NCBI GenBank assembly: GCA_017634575.1
Contig: JAGBND010000157.1
Location: 1 to 38,569 of the forward strand
Reading direction: 5' to 3'
DNA length: 38,569 nt
Origin: Bacillota bacterium
GTDB taxonomy: Bacteria; Bacillota; Clostridia; Lachnospirales; Bianqueaceae
Positions within the stretch are counted from its first letter, which is position 1, and each line of letters starts with the position of its first letter. Under the pieces are notes generated by a model that saw only the letters and a list, made by a program, of their open reading frames with translations, was not told the origin of the DNA and did no database searches. The position numbers were made by a program, and so were the translations under genes. Positions 24,235 to 33,274 of the stretch are shown here, piece after piece.

Positions 24235-25830
24235 TTGGATCATCGAACGAGTATTGTGGAAGGTAGAAATGCGCTGGGCATCGAATTTGGTTCCACGCGC
24301 ATCAAGGCCGTTCTGGTGGACGAGGCCGGTGAGGTTTTGGGAATCGGTATTCATGACTGGGAAAATTCGCTGATAGAGGGTATCTGGACTTATCCGCTGG
24401 AAGAGATTCACGAGGGGCTGCAGGACTGCTACCGTTCGCTGAAGGCGCAGGTTCAGGAACAGTATGGAATAAAGCTTTCGAAGATCGGCGCTATCGGCAT
24501 CAGTGCCATGATGCATGGCTACATGGCCTTCGACCGGGATGGAAAGCTGCTCTCCCCATTCCAGACCTGGAGAAATTCCAATACCCAGCAGGCAGCGGAT
24601 ATGCTTACAGAGCGTTTTGATTTTAATATTCCCCTGCGCTGGACCATTGCCCATCTGTACCAGTGTGTGCTGGATGGGGAAGCCCATCTCTATCAGGCGG
24701 ACTTTGTGACGACGCTGGACTCATATATTCATTTTTGCCTGACAGGACAGAAGGTAACGGGCATCGGCGATGCTGCCGGCATCTTCCCCATCGATTCAGA
24801 CAAGCTGGACTATGATGAGAACATGGTGAATCAGTTTGACGAACTGATTCAGGATAAACAGTATCCCTGGAAGCTGCGGGATGTGCTTCCCAAGGTATTG
24901 ACGGCCGGCGAGATGGCAGGTCAGCTGACCTCGGAAGGCGCGCTTTTCCTCGATCCGGAGGGAGACCTTCAGGCCGGTGTACCCTTATGTCCCCCGGAGG
25001 GTGATGCAGGAACCGGTATGGTAGCGACCAATTCCGTGGCACCTCGTACCGGCAATGTTTCTGCCGGCACCAGTACTTTTGCTATGCTGGTGCTTGAAAA
25101 ACGCCTCAGCAGGCTGTACCGCGAGATTGATATGGTGACCACGCCCACCGGTTTTCCGGTAGCCATGTCCCATGCCAATAACGGCACCTCCGATTTGAAT
25201 GCATGGGTCGGTATTTTTAAAGATTTTGCGGATCTGATGGGCATTCAGGCGGATATGGGGACGCTGTTTGAGAAGCTGTACACCCATTCTCTGGAAGGCG
25301 ATAAAGACTGCGGCGGCATTCTTTCTTACGGCTATCTTTCCGGGGAAGGCATCACCCATTTATCAGAAGGAAGGCCTTTGCTTGCAAGGACGCCGGATGC
25401 CAGGTTCAATCTGGCCAATCTGATGCGCGCCCATCTGTTTACGTCGCTTGGCGCGGTTAAAATGGGTATGGATATTCTGCTGAAGGATGAGCAGGTTAAA
25501 GCCGAGCGCATTACCGGTCACGGCGGATTCTTCAAAACGCCGGGCGTGGGCCAGCTCTACTTATCCGCAGCTGTCGGCGCTCCGGTTACGGTCATGAAGA
25601 ATGCGGGAGAAGGCGGTCCCTGGGGAATGGCGCTGCTGGCGCTTTACATGAAGGTGAAGGCGGAAGGAGAGAGCCTGGAGGACTTTTTGGAAAAACGCAT
25701 CTTCAAGGATGCGGTAGGTACGACGCTTGAAGCCGGCGAGGAAGAAATCAAAGGCTTTGAGGATTTCATGAGCCGCTATAAAGAAGGCCTTGAGATTGAA
25801 AAAGCAGCCTGCGAACATCTGAAACAATAA
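24235..25830 (+). CDS. FGGY-family carbohydrate kinase, probably L-ribulokinase
   Basis: ATP-dependent sugar kinase. Motifs: phosphate-1 loop LGIEFGSTRIKAVL (~14-27), substrate region SAMMHGYMAF, TWRNSNT, DAAGIFPID, adenosine/phosphate-2 region GNVSAGTSTFAML and GHGGFFKTPG. The 531-residue protein is not close to E. coli AraB by eye. Adjacency to araD makes L-ribulose the best substrate guess, in line with the non-orthologous ribulokinase known from Clostridium acetobutylicum; xylulokinase is the alternative. TTG 24235 is chosen because GGAGG lies 8 nt upstream; earlier ATGs fall inside the promoter. Confidence 0.8.
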   Translation: MDHRTSIVEGRNALGIEFGSTRIKAVLVDEAGEVLGIGIHDWENSLIEGIWTYPLEEIHEGLQDCYRSLKAQVQEQYGIKLSKIGAIGISAMMHGYMAFDRDGKLLSPFQTWRNSNTQQAADMLTERFDFNIPLRWTIAHLYQCVLDGEAHLYQADFVTTLDSYIHFCLTGQKVTGIGDAAGIFPIDSDKLDYDENMVNQFDELIQDKQYPWKLRDVLPKVLTAGEMAGQLTSEGALFLDPEGDLQAGVPLCPPEGDAGTGMVATNSVAPRTGNVSAGTSTFAMLVLEKRLSRLYREIDMVTTPTGFPVAMSHANNGTSDLNAWVGIFKDFADLMGIQADMGTLFEKLYTHSLEGDKDCGGILSYGYLSGEGITHLSEGRPLLARTPDARFNLANLMRAHLFTSLGAVKMGMDILLKDEQVKAERITGHGGFFKTPGVGQLYLSAAVGAPVTVMKNAGEGGPWGMALLALYMKVKAEGESLEDFLEKRIFKDAVGTTLEAGEEEIKGFEDFMSRYKEGLEIEKAACEHLKQ

Positions 25831-25849
25831 AAATTGAAGGCGGGAAAAA

Positions 25850-26557
25850 ATGCTAGAAGAACTGAAAAAAAGAGTTTATGAAGCCAATATGCTTCTGCCA
25901 GCTTATCATCTGGTAACCTTTACCTGGGGAAACGTCAGCGAATATGATCCCGAAACGGAATTGTTCGCCATCAAACCCTCCGGCGTTGCCTATGAAAAGC
26001 TGCAACCGGAGGATATGGTTCTGGTGAATTTAAACGGTGAAAAAGTGGAGGGACGGTATAATCCGTCTTCGGATACAGCTACCCATGCGGTATTGTACAG
26101 CCGCTTCAAGGATAACCCGGAACCCATCCGCGGCATCGTCCATACCCATTCGTCATGGGCAACCAGCTGGGCTCAGGCCGGCAGAGGAATTCCCTGTTAC
26201 GGCACCACCCATGCGGACTATTTCTATGGAGAGATTCCCTGTGCCAGATGCCTGACGCCTGAAGAGATCGAAGAAGCCTATGAAAAGAACACCGGCATCC
26301 TGATTGCGGATGAGTTTGCCCGTCTGGAGAAAGATCCTGCGGCATGCCCCGGTGTCCTTTGCAAAAACCATGGCGTTTTTACCTGGGGCAAAGATGCCAT
26401 GGAAGCCGTACACAATGCTGTTGTGGTAGAAGAATGCGCCAGAATGGCAGCCATTGCCGAGCTTCTGAATCCATCCATTGAGCCTGCGCCGCAGGCCCTT
26501 CAGGATAAGCACTATTTCCGCAAGCATGGGGCAGGCGCCTATTACGGGCAGAAATAG
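25850..26557 (+). CDS. araD: L-ribulose-5-phosphate 4-epimerase
   Basis: Class II aldolase-fold zinc enzyme that converts L-ribulose 5-phosphate to D-xylulose 5-phosphate, the entry to the transketolase reactions encoded earlier in the window. The 235 residues have zinc ligands H98 and H100 (VHTHS) and H174 (KNHGVFTWG), plus SSDTATH (73-79) and THADYFYG (120-127), which separate AraD from fuculose aldolases. It follows the kinase after 19 bp with GAAGGCGGG as ribosome site. No arabinose isomerase is in view. Confidence 0.93.
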   Translation: MLEELKKRVYEANMLLPAYHLVTFTWGNVSEYDPETELFAIKPSGVAYEKLQPEDMVLVNLNGEKVEGRYNPSSDTATHAVLYSRFKDNPEPIRGIVHTHSSWATSWAQAGRGIPCYGTTHADYFYGEIPCARCLTPEEIEEAYEKNTGILIADEFARLEKDPAACPGVLCKNHGVFTWGKDAMEAVHNAVVVEECARMAAIAELLNPSIEPAPQALQDKHYFRKHGAGAYYGQK

Positions 26558-26650
26558 GCAAGGATTTAAAAAATCATTTCGTTAAGAAGTTAAAGCAGAA
26601 AACCCGCACAAGTCTCTGACGGTCGGGAAAAAAGGACAGATAAAAAAGAG

Positions 26651-26700
26651 AACGGCGCAAATAGACTTAAAAGAAATCTATCTGCGCCGTTTCTATTTAA
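26651..26700. terminator. Bidirectional terminator between araD and purC
   Basis: 15-bp arms (26651-26665, 26677-26691) with one mismatch. The plus side is followed by TTTCTATTT. The minus side is followed by CTCTTTTTTATC, so it can serve both convergent genes. Confidence 0.8.
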
Positions 26701-26720
26701 TTGAGCATTTTTGGTTCTGC

Positions 26721-27584
26721 TTACGCCAGTTCTTTTCCTGTCAGCCGCTTATATCCGTCCAGATAAATAGCGATGGTCTCATCAACCACGTTCTGAGGAA
26801 GGGTATAGTCGCATTCGGGATGGGAAGCAATAAAATCGCGGGCCAGCTGTTTGTCGAAGGAAGGCTGGCTCTTTCCGGGCTCGTATCCGTCCAGCGGCCA
26901 GAAACGGCTGGAATCGGGGGTAAGCATCTCATCGCCCAGGACGATGTTGCCGTTCTCATCCAGGCCGAATTCAAACTTGGTATCGGCAATGATAATGCCT
27001 CTCTCCAGCGCGTAATCGGCGCATTTTTTGTACAGCGCGATGGTCAGGTCGCGAAGCTTTTCGGCATATTCCTGACCTTTTCCGGGGAAGCGCGCTTCCA
27101 GGTAGGAAACGCTCTGCTCGAAGCTGATGTTTTCATCGTGGTCGCCCAGATCGGCTTTGGTGGATGGGGTGTAGATCGGCTCGGGAAGCTTGGCGCATTC
27201 CTGAAGACCTTCCGGAAGCTTGATGCCGCAGACCGTTCCGTCCTTCACATAGCTTTTCCAGCCGCTTCCGGTAATGTAGCCGCGGACAATGCATTCAACC
27301 GGCAGCATGGTCAGCTTTTTGACCATCATGCTGCGGCCTTCATAGTAAGGGGTCTGAAAATCCGCCGGCATGTCAGCGGTATTGGTAGAGATCATATGAT
27401 TGGGAACCAGATCAGAGGTGAAATCAAACCAGAATTTGGATATCTGGGTAAGAACCTTGCCTTTGCCTTCGATCATATTGTGGAGGATCACATCAAAGCA
27501 ACTGATGCGGTCGGTAGCTACAAGAATCAAGCTTTCGGGAAGCTCATAGATTTCGCGGACTTTTCCTTCTTTGATCGGTTTCAT
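26721..27584 (-). CDS. purC: Phosphoribosylaminoimidazole-succinocarboxamide synthase
   Basis: ATP-dependent ligase of de novo purine synthesis joining CAIR and aspartate. The 287 residues show EGKVREIYE, VATDRISCFDV, PVECIVRGYITGSGWKSY, TPSTKADLGDHDENIS and DTKFEFGLDENG, all standard PurC blocks. AAGGAG lies 8 nt before the ATG. It is not in a pur operon here; it stands alone, with its own promoter and a structured leader (27653-27732). Confidence 0.96.
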   Translation of the reverse strand: MKPIKEGKVREIYELPESLILVATDRISCFDVILHNMIEGKGKVLTQISKFWFDFTSDLVPNHMISTNTADMPADFQTPYYEGRSMMVKKLTMLPVECIVRGYITGSGWKSYVKDGTVCGIKLPEGLQECAKLPEPIYTPSTKADLGDHDENISFEQSVSYLEARFPGKGQEYAEKLRDLTIALYKKCADYALERGIIIADTKFEFGLDENGNIVLGDEMLTPDSSRFWPLDGYEPGKSQPSFDKQLARDFIASHPECDYTLPQNVVDETIAIYLDGYKRLTGKELA

Positions 27585-27652
27585 GTACTTACTCCTTTAC
27601 ATGGACAGGAATGGGAGGCACAGTTTCAGCCGCACCCCAAAATGAGAAATAA

Positions 27653-27732
27653 AATTGACGCCGCAGATAGTTTTTTGCTGATTCAGACATTTGCATGTCC
27701 AGGCAGCAGAGAAAACCCTGACGGCGTCAATT
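27653..27732 (-). promoter_or_regulatory. Structured leader element upstream of purC
   Basis: Perfect 11-bp outer arms AATTGACGCCG and CGGCGTCAATT (27653-27663, 27722-27732) enclose 58 nt. Inside are a GCTG/CAGC helix and a 6-bp hairpin GGACAT-GCAA-ATGTCT (minus-strand sense), whose GCAA is a GNRA tetraloop. The last outer arm is followed on the minus strand by TTTTATTTCTC, so the whole could act as a terminator or attenuator. It does not match the purine, ZTP or PRPP riboswitch consensus as I know them. Confidence 0.5.
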
Positions 27733-27758
27733 ATATCATGATCTGTTCTGTTTTTCAA
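27730..27758 (-). promoter_or_regulatory. Promoter of purC
   Basis: Minus strand TTGAAA, exact 17-bp spacer, TATAAT. It overlaps the 3' end and stop of the upstream acyl-CoA ligase and the first bases of the leader structure. Confidence 0.7.
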
Positions 27759-29370
27759 CTAATCGTTCGCCCTGATAGATCGCTCTCAGCTTGGGCTTGT
27801 CGATTTTACCGGTGGCATTCCGAATTACCGGAGCAAAGATCAGCTTGCGGGGGCGCTTATAACGGGGCAGATCCAGACAGAAGCGGGTAACTTCCTCCTC
27901 GGTAAGCTCCATGCCTTCTTTTACCTGGATGATGGCTGCGGCGATCTCGCCAAGTCTGGGATCCGGCAGTCCGATCACGGCTGCATCGTGGATCTTGTTG
28001 TTGCGCATCAGGAAGCTTTCGATCTGAACCGGATACAGGTTCTCACCCCCGGTAATAATCACATCCTTTTTGCGATCGACCAGGAAGATAAAGCCATCTT
28101 CGTCGGTCATGGCCATATCGCCTGTATGCAGCCAGCCGTTTTTCAGCACCTCGGCCGTGGCTTCTGGATTTTTATAATATTCCACCATCACGCCGGGGCC
28201 CTTGACACACAGCTCGCCGACTTCGCCGTCTTTTACCAGATTGCCTTCCTCGTCCACAATCTTAGTCTCCCAGCCATAGCCGGGAACACCGATGGCGCCA
28301 ACCTTGTGGGTGTTTTCCAGTCCCAGATGGACGCAGCCTGGGCCGGTGGATTCAGAAAGACCATAGTTGGTGTCATACTGGTGGTGCGGGAAGTACTGCA
28401 GCCAGTGATGAATCAGACTGGGCGGTACCGGCTGAGCGCCGATGTGCATCAGCCGCCACTGGGAAAGCTTATAATCTTCAATCTTGAGCCTGCCGCTGTC
28501 CAGCGCTGCCAGAATGTCCTGCGCCCACGGAACCAGCAGCCAGACATTGGTGCAGCCCTCGTTGGAAACGGCCGCAAAGATGGATTCAGGCGAATTGCCC
28601 TTCAAAAGTACGGCGCGGCTGCCGGTGTACAGGGAACCGAACCAGTGCATTTTCGCGCCGGTATGATAGAGTGGGGGAATGCAAAGGAACACATCGTCTT
28701 TGGTGATCTTGTGATGTATGGCTTCCATGCGGGCGGAATGGGAAAGGGAGCTGTGCTTGAGCAGAATGGCCTTCGGGAAGCCGGTGGTGCCGGAGGAAAA
28801 ATAGATCGCGCCGTCGTCGGAGCTTTCCACCAGAACCTTGGGCGGATTGGAGGAGCAGTTGCCCGTTTGACGGAAGTAGTCTTCCGCATAGGAGGGGCAT
28901 TGATCACCGACAAAATACAGCAGCATGCTGGATTTGATTTTATTGGCAATATCCTCGATCCGGCCGATGAACTCGGGACCGTAGAAAAGCACATCCGAGT
29001 CGGAAGCGGCCAGACAGTAATCGATCTCCTCGGCGGTAAAACGGAAATTCAAAGGCACGGCAATGGCGCCGGCTTTTAAAATACCGAAATAAATCGGCAG
29101 CCATTCCAGACAGTTCATCAGCAGGACGGCGCATTTTTGTCCCGGACGGATACCGCGGTCTATGAGCATATTGGCTACCCGGTTGGCTTTTTCATCAAAG
29201 ACGGACCAGGTGATCTGCCGGCGGTAAAAAGCGGTGCTGGTGGGCTGGATCAGTTCATATTCTTTCCAGGTTACCCGCTGCTCTTCCCGGATTTCGGGAT
29301 TGATCTCGACCAGTGCGACTTCATCGCCGTACAGTTTCGCATTACGTTCCAAAAAATCAGTAATTGGCAT
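27736..29370 (-). CDS. Acyl-CoA synthetase (AMP-forming), FadD-like
   Basis: Adenylate-forming enzyme that activates a carboxylic acid to its CoA ester. The 544 residues have the phosphate loop YFSSGTTGFPKA, YGLSESTGPG, the hinge GWLHTGDMAMTDEDGF with DRKKDVIITGGENLYP, and the C-terminal catalytic lysine in NATGKIDK. ATG 29370 (GGAG 11 nt upstream) is preferred to TTG 29400. It is divergent from the ior operon and has a consensus promoter. Substrate is unknown; medium/long-chain or aryl acids are possible. Confidence 0.9.
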   Translation of the reverse strand: MPITDFLERNAKLYGDEVALVEINPEIREEQRVTWKEYELIQPTSTAFYRRQITWSVFDEKANRVANMLIDRGIRPGQKCAVLLMNCLEWLPIYFGILKAGAIAVPLNFRFTAEEIDYCLAASDSDVLFYGPEFIGRIEDIANKIKSSMLLYFVGDQCPSYAEDYFRQTGNCSSNPPKVLVESSDDGAIYFSSGTTGFPKAILLKHSSLSHSARMEAIHHKITKDDVFLCIPPLYHTGAKMHWFGSLYTGSRAVLLKGNSPESIFAAVSNEGCTNVWLLVPWAQDILAALDSGRLKIEDYKLSQWRLMHIGAQPVPPSLIHHWLQYFPHHQYDTNYGLSESTGPGCVHLGLENTHKVGAIGVPGYGWETKIVDEEGNLVKDGEVGELCVKGPGVMVEYYKNPEATAEVLKNGWLHTGDMAMTDEDGFIFLVDRKKDVIITGGENLYPVQIESFLMRNNKIHDAAVIGLPDPRLGEIAAAIIQVKEGMELTEEEVTRFCLDLPRYKRPRKLIFAPVIRNATGKIDKPKLRAIYQGERLVEKQNRS

Positions 29371-29429
29371 AGTTGACAACACTCCGTGTTCGTGATACAA
29401 TGGCTTCTAACGATTTAGCCATTTAAAGC

Positions 29430-29458
29430 ATCATAGCGTTTTTTTACGCAAATGTCAA
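29430..29458 (-). promoter_or_regulatory. Promoter of the acyl-CoA synthetase gene
   Basis: Minus strand TTGACA, 17-bp spacer, TATGAT: near consensus. The spacer contains a GCGT-T7-ACGC palindrome. No convincing plus-strand promoter for iorA was found in the same gap. Confidence 0.8.
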
Positions 29459-29516
29459 GTGGCTGATTCGGATTTTCGAAGGAAAGTTCATCCTTCATGT
29501 TCGACTTGGAGGTTTT

Positions 29517-31334
29517 ATGGGAAACGAAAACAGGAGGCTTCTTTTAGGCAACGCGGCCGTGGCCAGAGGCCTGTACGAAGCCGGTGTCTGCTTTATATCC
29601 AGTTATCCCGGCACGCCCAGTACCGAGATTACGGAAGAGGCAGCCAAATTTGATGAGATTTACTGCGAGTGGGCGCCAAATGAAAAGGTAGCCATGGAAG
29701 CGGCTTTCGGCGCATGCCTGGCCGGAAAAAGAGCGTTCTGCGGCCAGAAGCATGTTGGCCTAAACGTGGCGGCGGATCCGCTTTATACCATGTCCTATAC
29801 CGGCGTGAATGCCGGTCTGGTGGTGGGCGTTGCGGATGATGCAGGCATGCATTCATCCCAGAACGAGCAGGACAGCCGGCATCATGCCATTGCGGCCAAG
29901 GTGCCTATGCTTGAGCCCGCTGATTCAGCGGAAGCGTTGGCCTTTACGAAGCTGGCTTTTGAACTGTCCGAGAAATTTGACACGCCGGTGCTTCTTAAAA
30001 TGTGCACCAGGGTCGCTCATTCCCAGTCTATTGTAGAAGAGCAGGAAAGAATCGTTCCGGTTAAGGAATATACAAAAGATATCGCCAAATATGTCATGAT
30101 GCCCGGCAATGCCAAGAAGCGCCATCCCTTTGTGGAAGAAAGAACCAGGGCGCTCGTGGAATACGCCGAAACAGCCCCTGTCAACCGTGTCGAGATGGGC
30201 GGAACAAAAATCGGCATCGTTACCTGCTCCACTTCCTATCAGTATGTAAAAGAGGTATTTGGGGATCAGGTCAGCGTCCTGAAAATCGGCATGACAAATC
30301 CCCTTCCCGAGAAGCTGATCCGCGATTTTGTAGCTCAGGTAGAGCAGCTGGTGGTGATCGAAGAGCTGGATCCGATTATTGAAGATCATATCAAAGCCAT
30401 GGGAATTCCGGTTCACGGGAAAGACATTCTTCCGATGATTGATGAGTTTTCCCAGAATCTGATTGCAGAGAAGCTGTTTGATGCCGGCCTGGTTCCGGAT
30501 GGCTTTGAGCTGCCTGAGCAGGGCACAGGCCTGGAGGAGGCGATTCCTCCCAGACCTCCGGTGATGTGCGCAGGCTGTCCGCACCGCGGTCTATTCTATA
30601 CCCTGAAGAAAAACGGCTGTACGGTGCTGGGAGATATCGGCTGCTACACCCTGGGCGCGGTGGCGCCTTTGTCCTCCATCGAAATGACGCTCTGCATGGG
30701 TGCCTCCATCGGCGCTGTCCATGGCTTCAACAAAGCCACGAATGGAGAAAGCAGTTCAAAAACCGTCGCGGTGATCGGCGATTCCACCTTTATGCATTCC
30801 GGTATGACCGGACTTGCCAATGTGGCCTACAACCAGTCGGATTCGACAGTCATTATCCTGGACAACTCCATTACCGGCATGACCGGCCATCAGCAGAATC
30901 CCACCACCGGATACAACATTAAAGGTGATCCTGCAGGAAAGATCGATCTGGAAGCCTTGTGCCGCGCCATGGGCTTCGAACGGGTGCGGGTTGTGGATCC
31001 TTACGACCTGGCCGCGTGCGACAAGGTTTTGAAGGAAGAGCTGGCGGTGAAGGCGCCCTCGGTGATTATTTCCCGCAGGCCCTGCGCGCTGCTGAAATAT
31101 GTGAAGCACAATCCGCCCTTGAAGGTGGATACGGCCAAATGTATCGGCTGCAAGTCCTGCATGCGTATCGGCTGCCCGGCGATTTCCATGAAGCCGCAGG
31201 CCGATGGAAAAATGAAAGCAGTGGTGGATCAGACCCTTTGCGTAGGCTGCGGGGTGTGCTCACAATTGTGTCCAGTCGGCGCATTCAGTTCACCGATTAC
31301 AGACGGTGGCAGTTCAAAGAAGGGAGATGCTTGA
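29517..31334 (+). CDS. iorA: Indolepyruvate:ferredoxin oxidoreductase, alpha subunit
   Basis: Oxidises aryl pyruvates (indolepyruvate, phenylpyruvate) to aryl-acetyl-CoA and reduces ferredoxin in amino-acid-fermenting anaerobes. The 605 residues contain the pyrimidine domain at the N-terminus, the TPP site (GDIGCYTLG; IGDSTFMHSG ... DNSITGMTG), and two C-terminal 4Fe-4S motifs CIGCKSCMRIGCP and CVGCGVCSQLCP. GGAGG precedes the ATG. The beta subunit starts immediately after the stop. Oxygen-sensitive chemistry fits a strict anaerobe. Confidence 0.95.
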   Translation: MGNENRRLLLGNAAVARGLYEAGVCFISSYPGTPSTEITEEAAKFDEIYCEWAPNEKVAMEAAFGACLAGKRAFCGQKHVGLNVAADPLYTMSYTGVNAGLVVGVADDAGMHSSQNEQDSRHHAIAAKVPMLEPADSAEALAFTKLAFELSEKFDTPVLLKMCTRVAHSQSIVEEQERIVPVKEYTKDIAKYVMMPGNAKKRHPFVEERTRALVEYAETAPVNRVEMGGTKIGIVTCSTSYQYVKEVFGDQVSVLKIGMTNPLPEKLIRDFVAQVEQLVVIEELDPIIEDHIKAMGIPVHGKDILPMIDEFSQNLIAEKLFDAGLVPDGFELPEQGTGLEEAIPPRPPVMCAGCPHRGLFYTLKKNGCTVLGDIGCYTLGAVAPLSSIEMTLCMGASIGAVHGFNKATNGESSSKTVAVIGDSTFMHSGMTGLANVAYNQSDSTVIILDNSITGMTGHQQNPTTGYNIKGDPAGKIDLEALCRAMGFERVRVVDPYDLAACDKVLKEELAVKAPSVIISRRPCALLKYVKHNPPLKVDTAKCIGCKSCMRIGCPAISMKPQADGKMKAVVDQTLCVGCGVCSQLCPVGAFSSPITDGGSSKKGDA

Positions 31335-31335
31335 G

Positions 31336-31911
31336 ATGAAGACGAAGAATATTATGATCGTTGGCGTCGGCGGGCAGGGATCTCTTCTGGCCAGCAAGCT
31401 TCTGGGACGGCTGTTTCTCAGCGAAGGCTTTGATGTCAAGGTTTCAGAAGTTCACGGCATGAGCCAGCGCGGCGGCAGTGTGGTTACTTATGTACGTTAT
31501 GGCGAAAAGGTCTATTCCCCTGTGATTGACAAGGGCGAAGCTGATTTTATCGTGTCCTTTGAAATTCTGGAGGCGGCCAGATGGCTTCCGTACCTGAAAA
31601 AGGACGGTGTTATTGTCACCAATACCCAGACGATTGATCCCATGCCGGTAATTACCGGGGCCATGAACTATCCTTCCGATCTGGAAAACAAGCTGAAGAA
31701 CAGCGGCGTGAAGGTGGATGCTCTGGAATGCCTGCAGCTTGCCAGAGAGGCCGGATCGGAAAAGGCTGTGAATATCGTTCTTCTGGGCAGACTCAGTCAC
31801 TATTTCGATTTACCTGAGGAGGCATGGATGAACGCCATGGAGCAGGTTGTCCCCGCAAGGTTTCTTGAAATGAACAAAAAAGCTTTCCTGCTCGGCAAGG
31901 CACAGGCATAA
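31336..31911 (+). CDS. iorB: Indolepyruvate:ferredoxin oxidoreductase, beta subunit
   Basis: Gamma-domain subunit of the same complex. The 191 residues begin MKTKNIMIVGVGGQGSLLASKLLG and have SEVHGMSQRGGSVVTYVRYG, both characteristic. ATG 31336 is preferred because AGGGAG lies 9 nt upstream; the earlier ATG 31327 abuts that site and overlaps iorA. Confidence 0.94.
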   Translation: MKTKNIMIVGVGGQGSLLASKLLGRLFLSEGFDVKVSEVHGMSQRGGSVVTYVRYGEKVYSPVIDKGEADFIVSFEILEAARWLPYLKKDGVIVTNTQTIDPMPVITGAMNYPSDLENKLKNSGVKVDALECLQLAREAGSEKAVNIVLLGRLSHYFDLPEEAWMNAMEQVVPARFLEMNKKAFLLGKAQA

Positions 31912-31954
31912 ATCAAGTCTGCAGCGAACAGAGCGCTGCAAAAAAGGAGAATGA

Positions 31955-33256
31955 ATGGAAAGATACTTTCAACCGGAGATCGAATGCGCTTCACCAGAGA
32001 AAATCAGGCAGATCCAGTCTGAAAAGCTGGTGAAGCAGGTGAGACACGTATGGGACAATGTCCCTTATTACCGCAAGCTAATGGAAGAAAAAGGCGTCAC
32101 CCCTGATGATATCCAGTCCAGAGACGACCTTTACAAGCTTCCCTTCCTGTCCAAGGCGGATCTGAGAGAAGCCTATCCCTACGGTCTTGTGGGCATGCCC
32201 CTGAAAGACTGCGTCCGGATACAGTCCACCTCCGGCACCACCGGAAAACGCGTGGTTGCCTTCTACACCCAGCACGATATCGACCTTTGGGAAGAGTGCT
32301 GCGCAAGGGCGATTACCGCTGCCGGCGGCACCGACGAGGATGTGTGCCAGGTATCCTACGGTTATGGCCTCTTCACAGGCGGCCCCGGTCTGAACGGCGG
32401 CTCTCACAAGGTGGGATGCCTGACCGTGCCCACCAGCTCCGGCAATACGGACCGGCAGATCATGTTCATCATGGATCTGCAGACGACCATTCTTTGCTGC
32501 ACCCCCAGCTATGCTGCCTACCTTGGCGAGCGCATGAAGGAAATGGGCTATGGTCCGGACGATATTCCGCTGAAGGCCGGTATCTTTGGAGCGGAAGCCT
32601 GGAGTGAGGAAATGCGGCATGATATCGAAAAGACCCTTGGCATCAAGGCTTACGATATCTATGGTCTGACGGAGCTTTCCGGCCCCGGCGTCTCCTTTGA
32701 ATGCTCCGCCCAGCAGGGCATGCATGTCAATGAGGATCATTTCATTGCAGAAATCATTGACCCCGAAACCGGTGAGGTTCTTCCCGACGGCGAACAGGGC
32801 GAGCTGGTTTTCACCTCTCTGGATAAGGAAGCTTTCCCGCTGCTTCGTTACAGAACCCGGGATGTGTGCCGCCTGACCCGGGAAAAATGCTCCTGCGGAC
32901 GTACCCATGTGCGCATGGAGAAGCCGAAAGGACGTACCGACGATATGTTGATCATCCGCGGCGTCAATGTATTCCCGAGCCAGATCGAAACCGTTCTGAT
33001 CAACGCCGGCTACGCTGCCAACTATCAGATTATCGTGGATCGTGTCAACAACACCGATACCCTGGATGTTCAGGTGGAAATGACGCCTGAAATGTTCACG
33101 GATAACCTGGGTGAAATCGCTGACCGCCAGAAAGAGCTGGTGGATGGCCTCAGAGCCATGCTGGGCCTGAAGGCAAAGGTTACCCTGGTAGCACCCAAAA
33201 CGATTGCCAGAAGTGAAGGAAAAGCCGTCCGAGTGATTGACAAGCGTAAGATTTAA
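31955..33256 (+). CDS. paaK: Phenylacetate-CoA ligase
   Basis: Adenylate-forming ligase interconverting aryl acetate and aryl-acetyl-CoA. The 433 residues have STSGTTGKRV (91-100), YDIYGLTELSGPG, RYRTRD, GRTDDMLIIRGVNVFPSQIE and the C-terminal lysine in ARSEGKAVRV. In ior operons such ligases probably run from aryl-acetyl-CoA toward ATP and free acid; the direction here is inferred. AAGGAG lies before ATG 31955, preferred to ATG 31951. A CSCGRTH cysteine pair sits in the C-terminal third. Confidence 0.94.
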   Translation: MERYFQPEIECASPEKIRQIQSEKLVKQVRHVWDNVPYYRKLMEEKGVTPDDIQSRDDLYKLPFLSKADLREAYPYGLVGMPLKDCVRIQSTSGTTGKRVVAFYTQHDIDLWEECCARAITAAGGTDEDVCQVSYGYGLFTGGPGLNGGSHKVGCLTVPTSSGNTDRQIMFIMDLQTTILCCTPSYAAYLGERMKEMGYGPDDIPLKAGIFGAEAWSEEMRHDIEKTLGIKAYDIYGLTELSGPGVSFECSAQQGMHVNEDHFIAEIIDPETGEVLPDGEQGELVFTSLDKEAFPLLRYRTRDVCRLTREKCSCGRTHVRMEKPKGRTDDMLIIRGVNVFPSQIETVLINAGYAANYQIIVDRVNNTDTLDVQVEMTPEMFTDNLGEIADRQKELVDGLRAMLGLKAKVTLVAPKTIARSEGKAVRVIDKRKI

Positions 33257-33274
33257 TTGAAGGGAGAATAGCTT

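Noticed and set aside
27653..27732. Known purine or ZTP riboswitch ahead of purC
   Set aside because: The segment lacks the conserved loops of the purine aptamer and the paired conserved blocks of the ZTP aptamer, and is too short for the latter.
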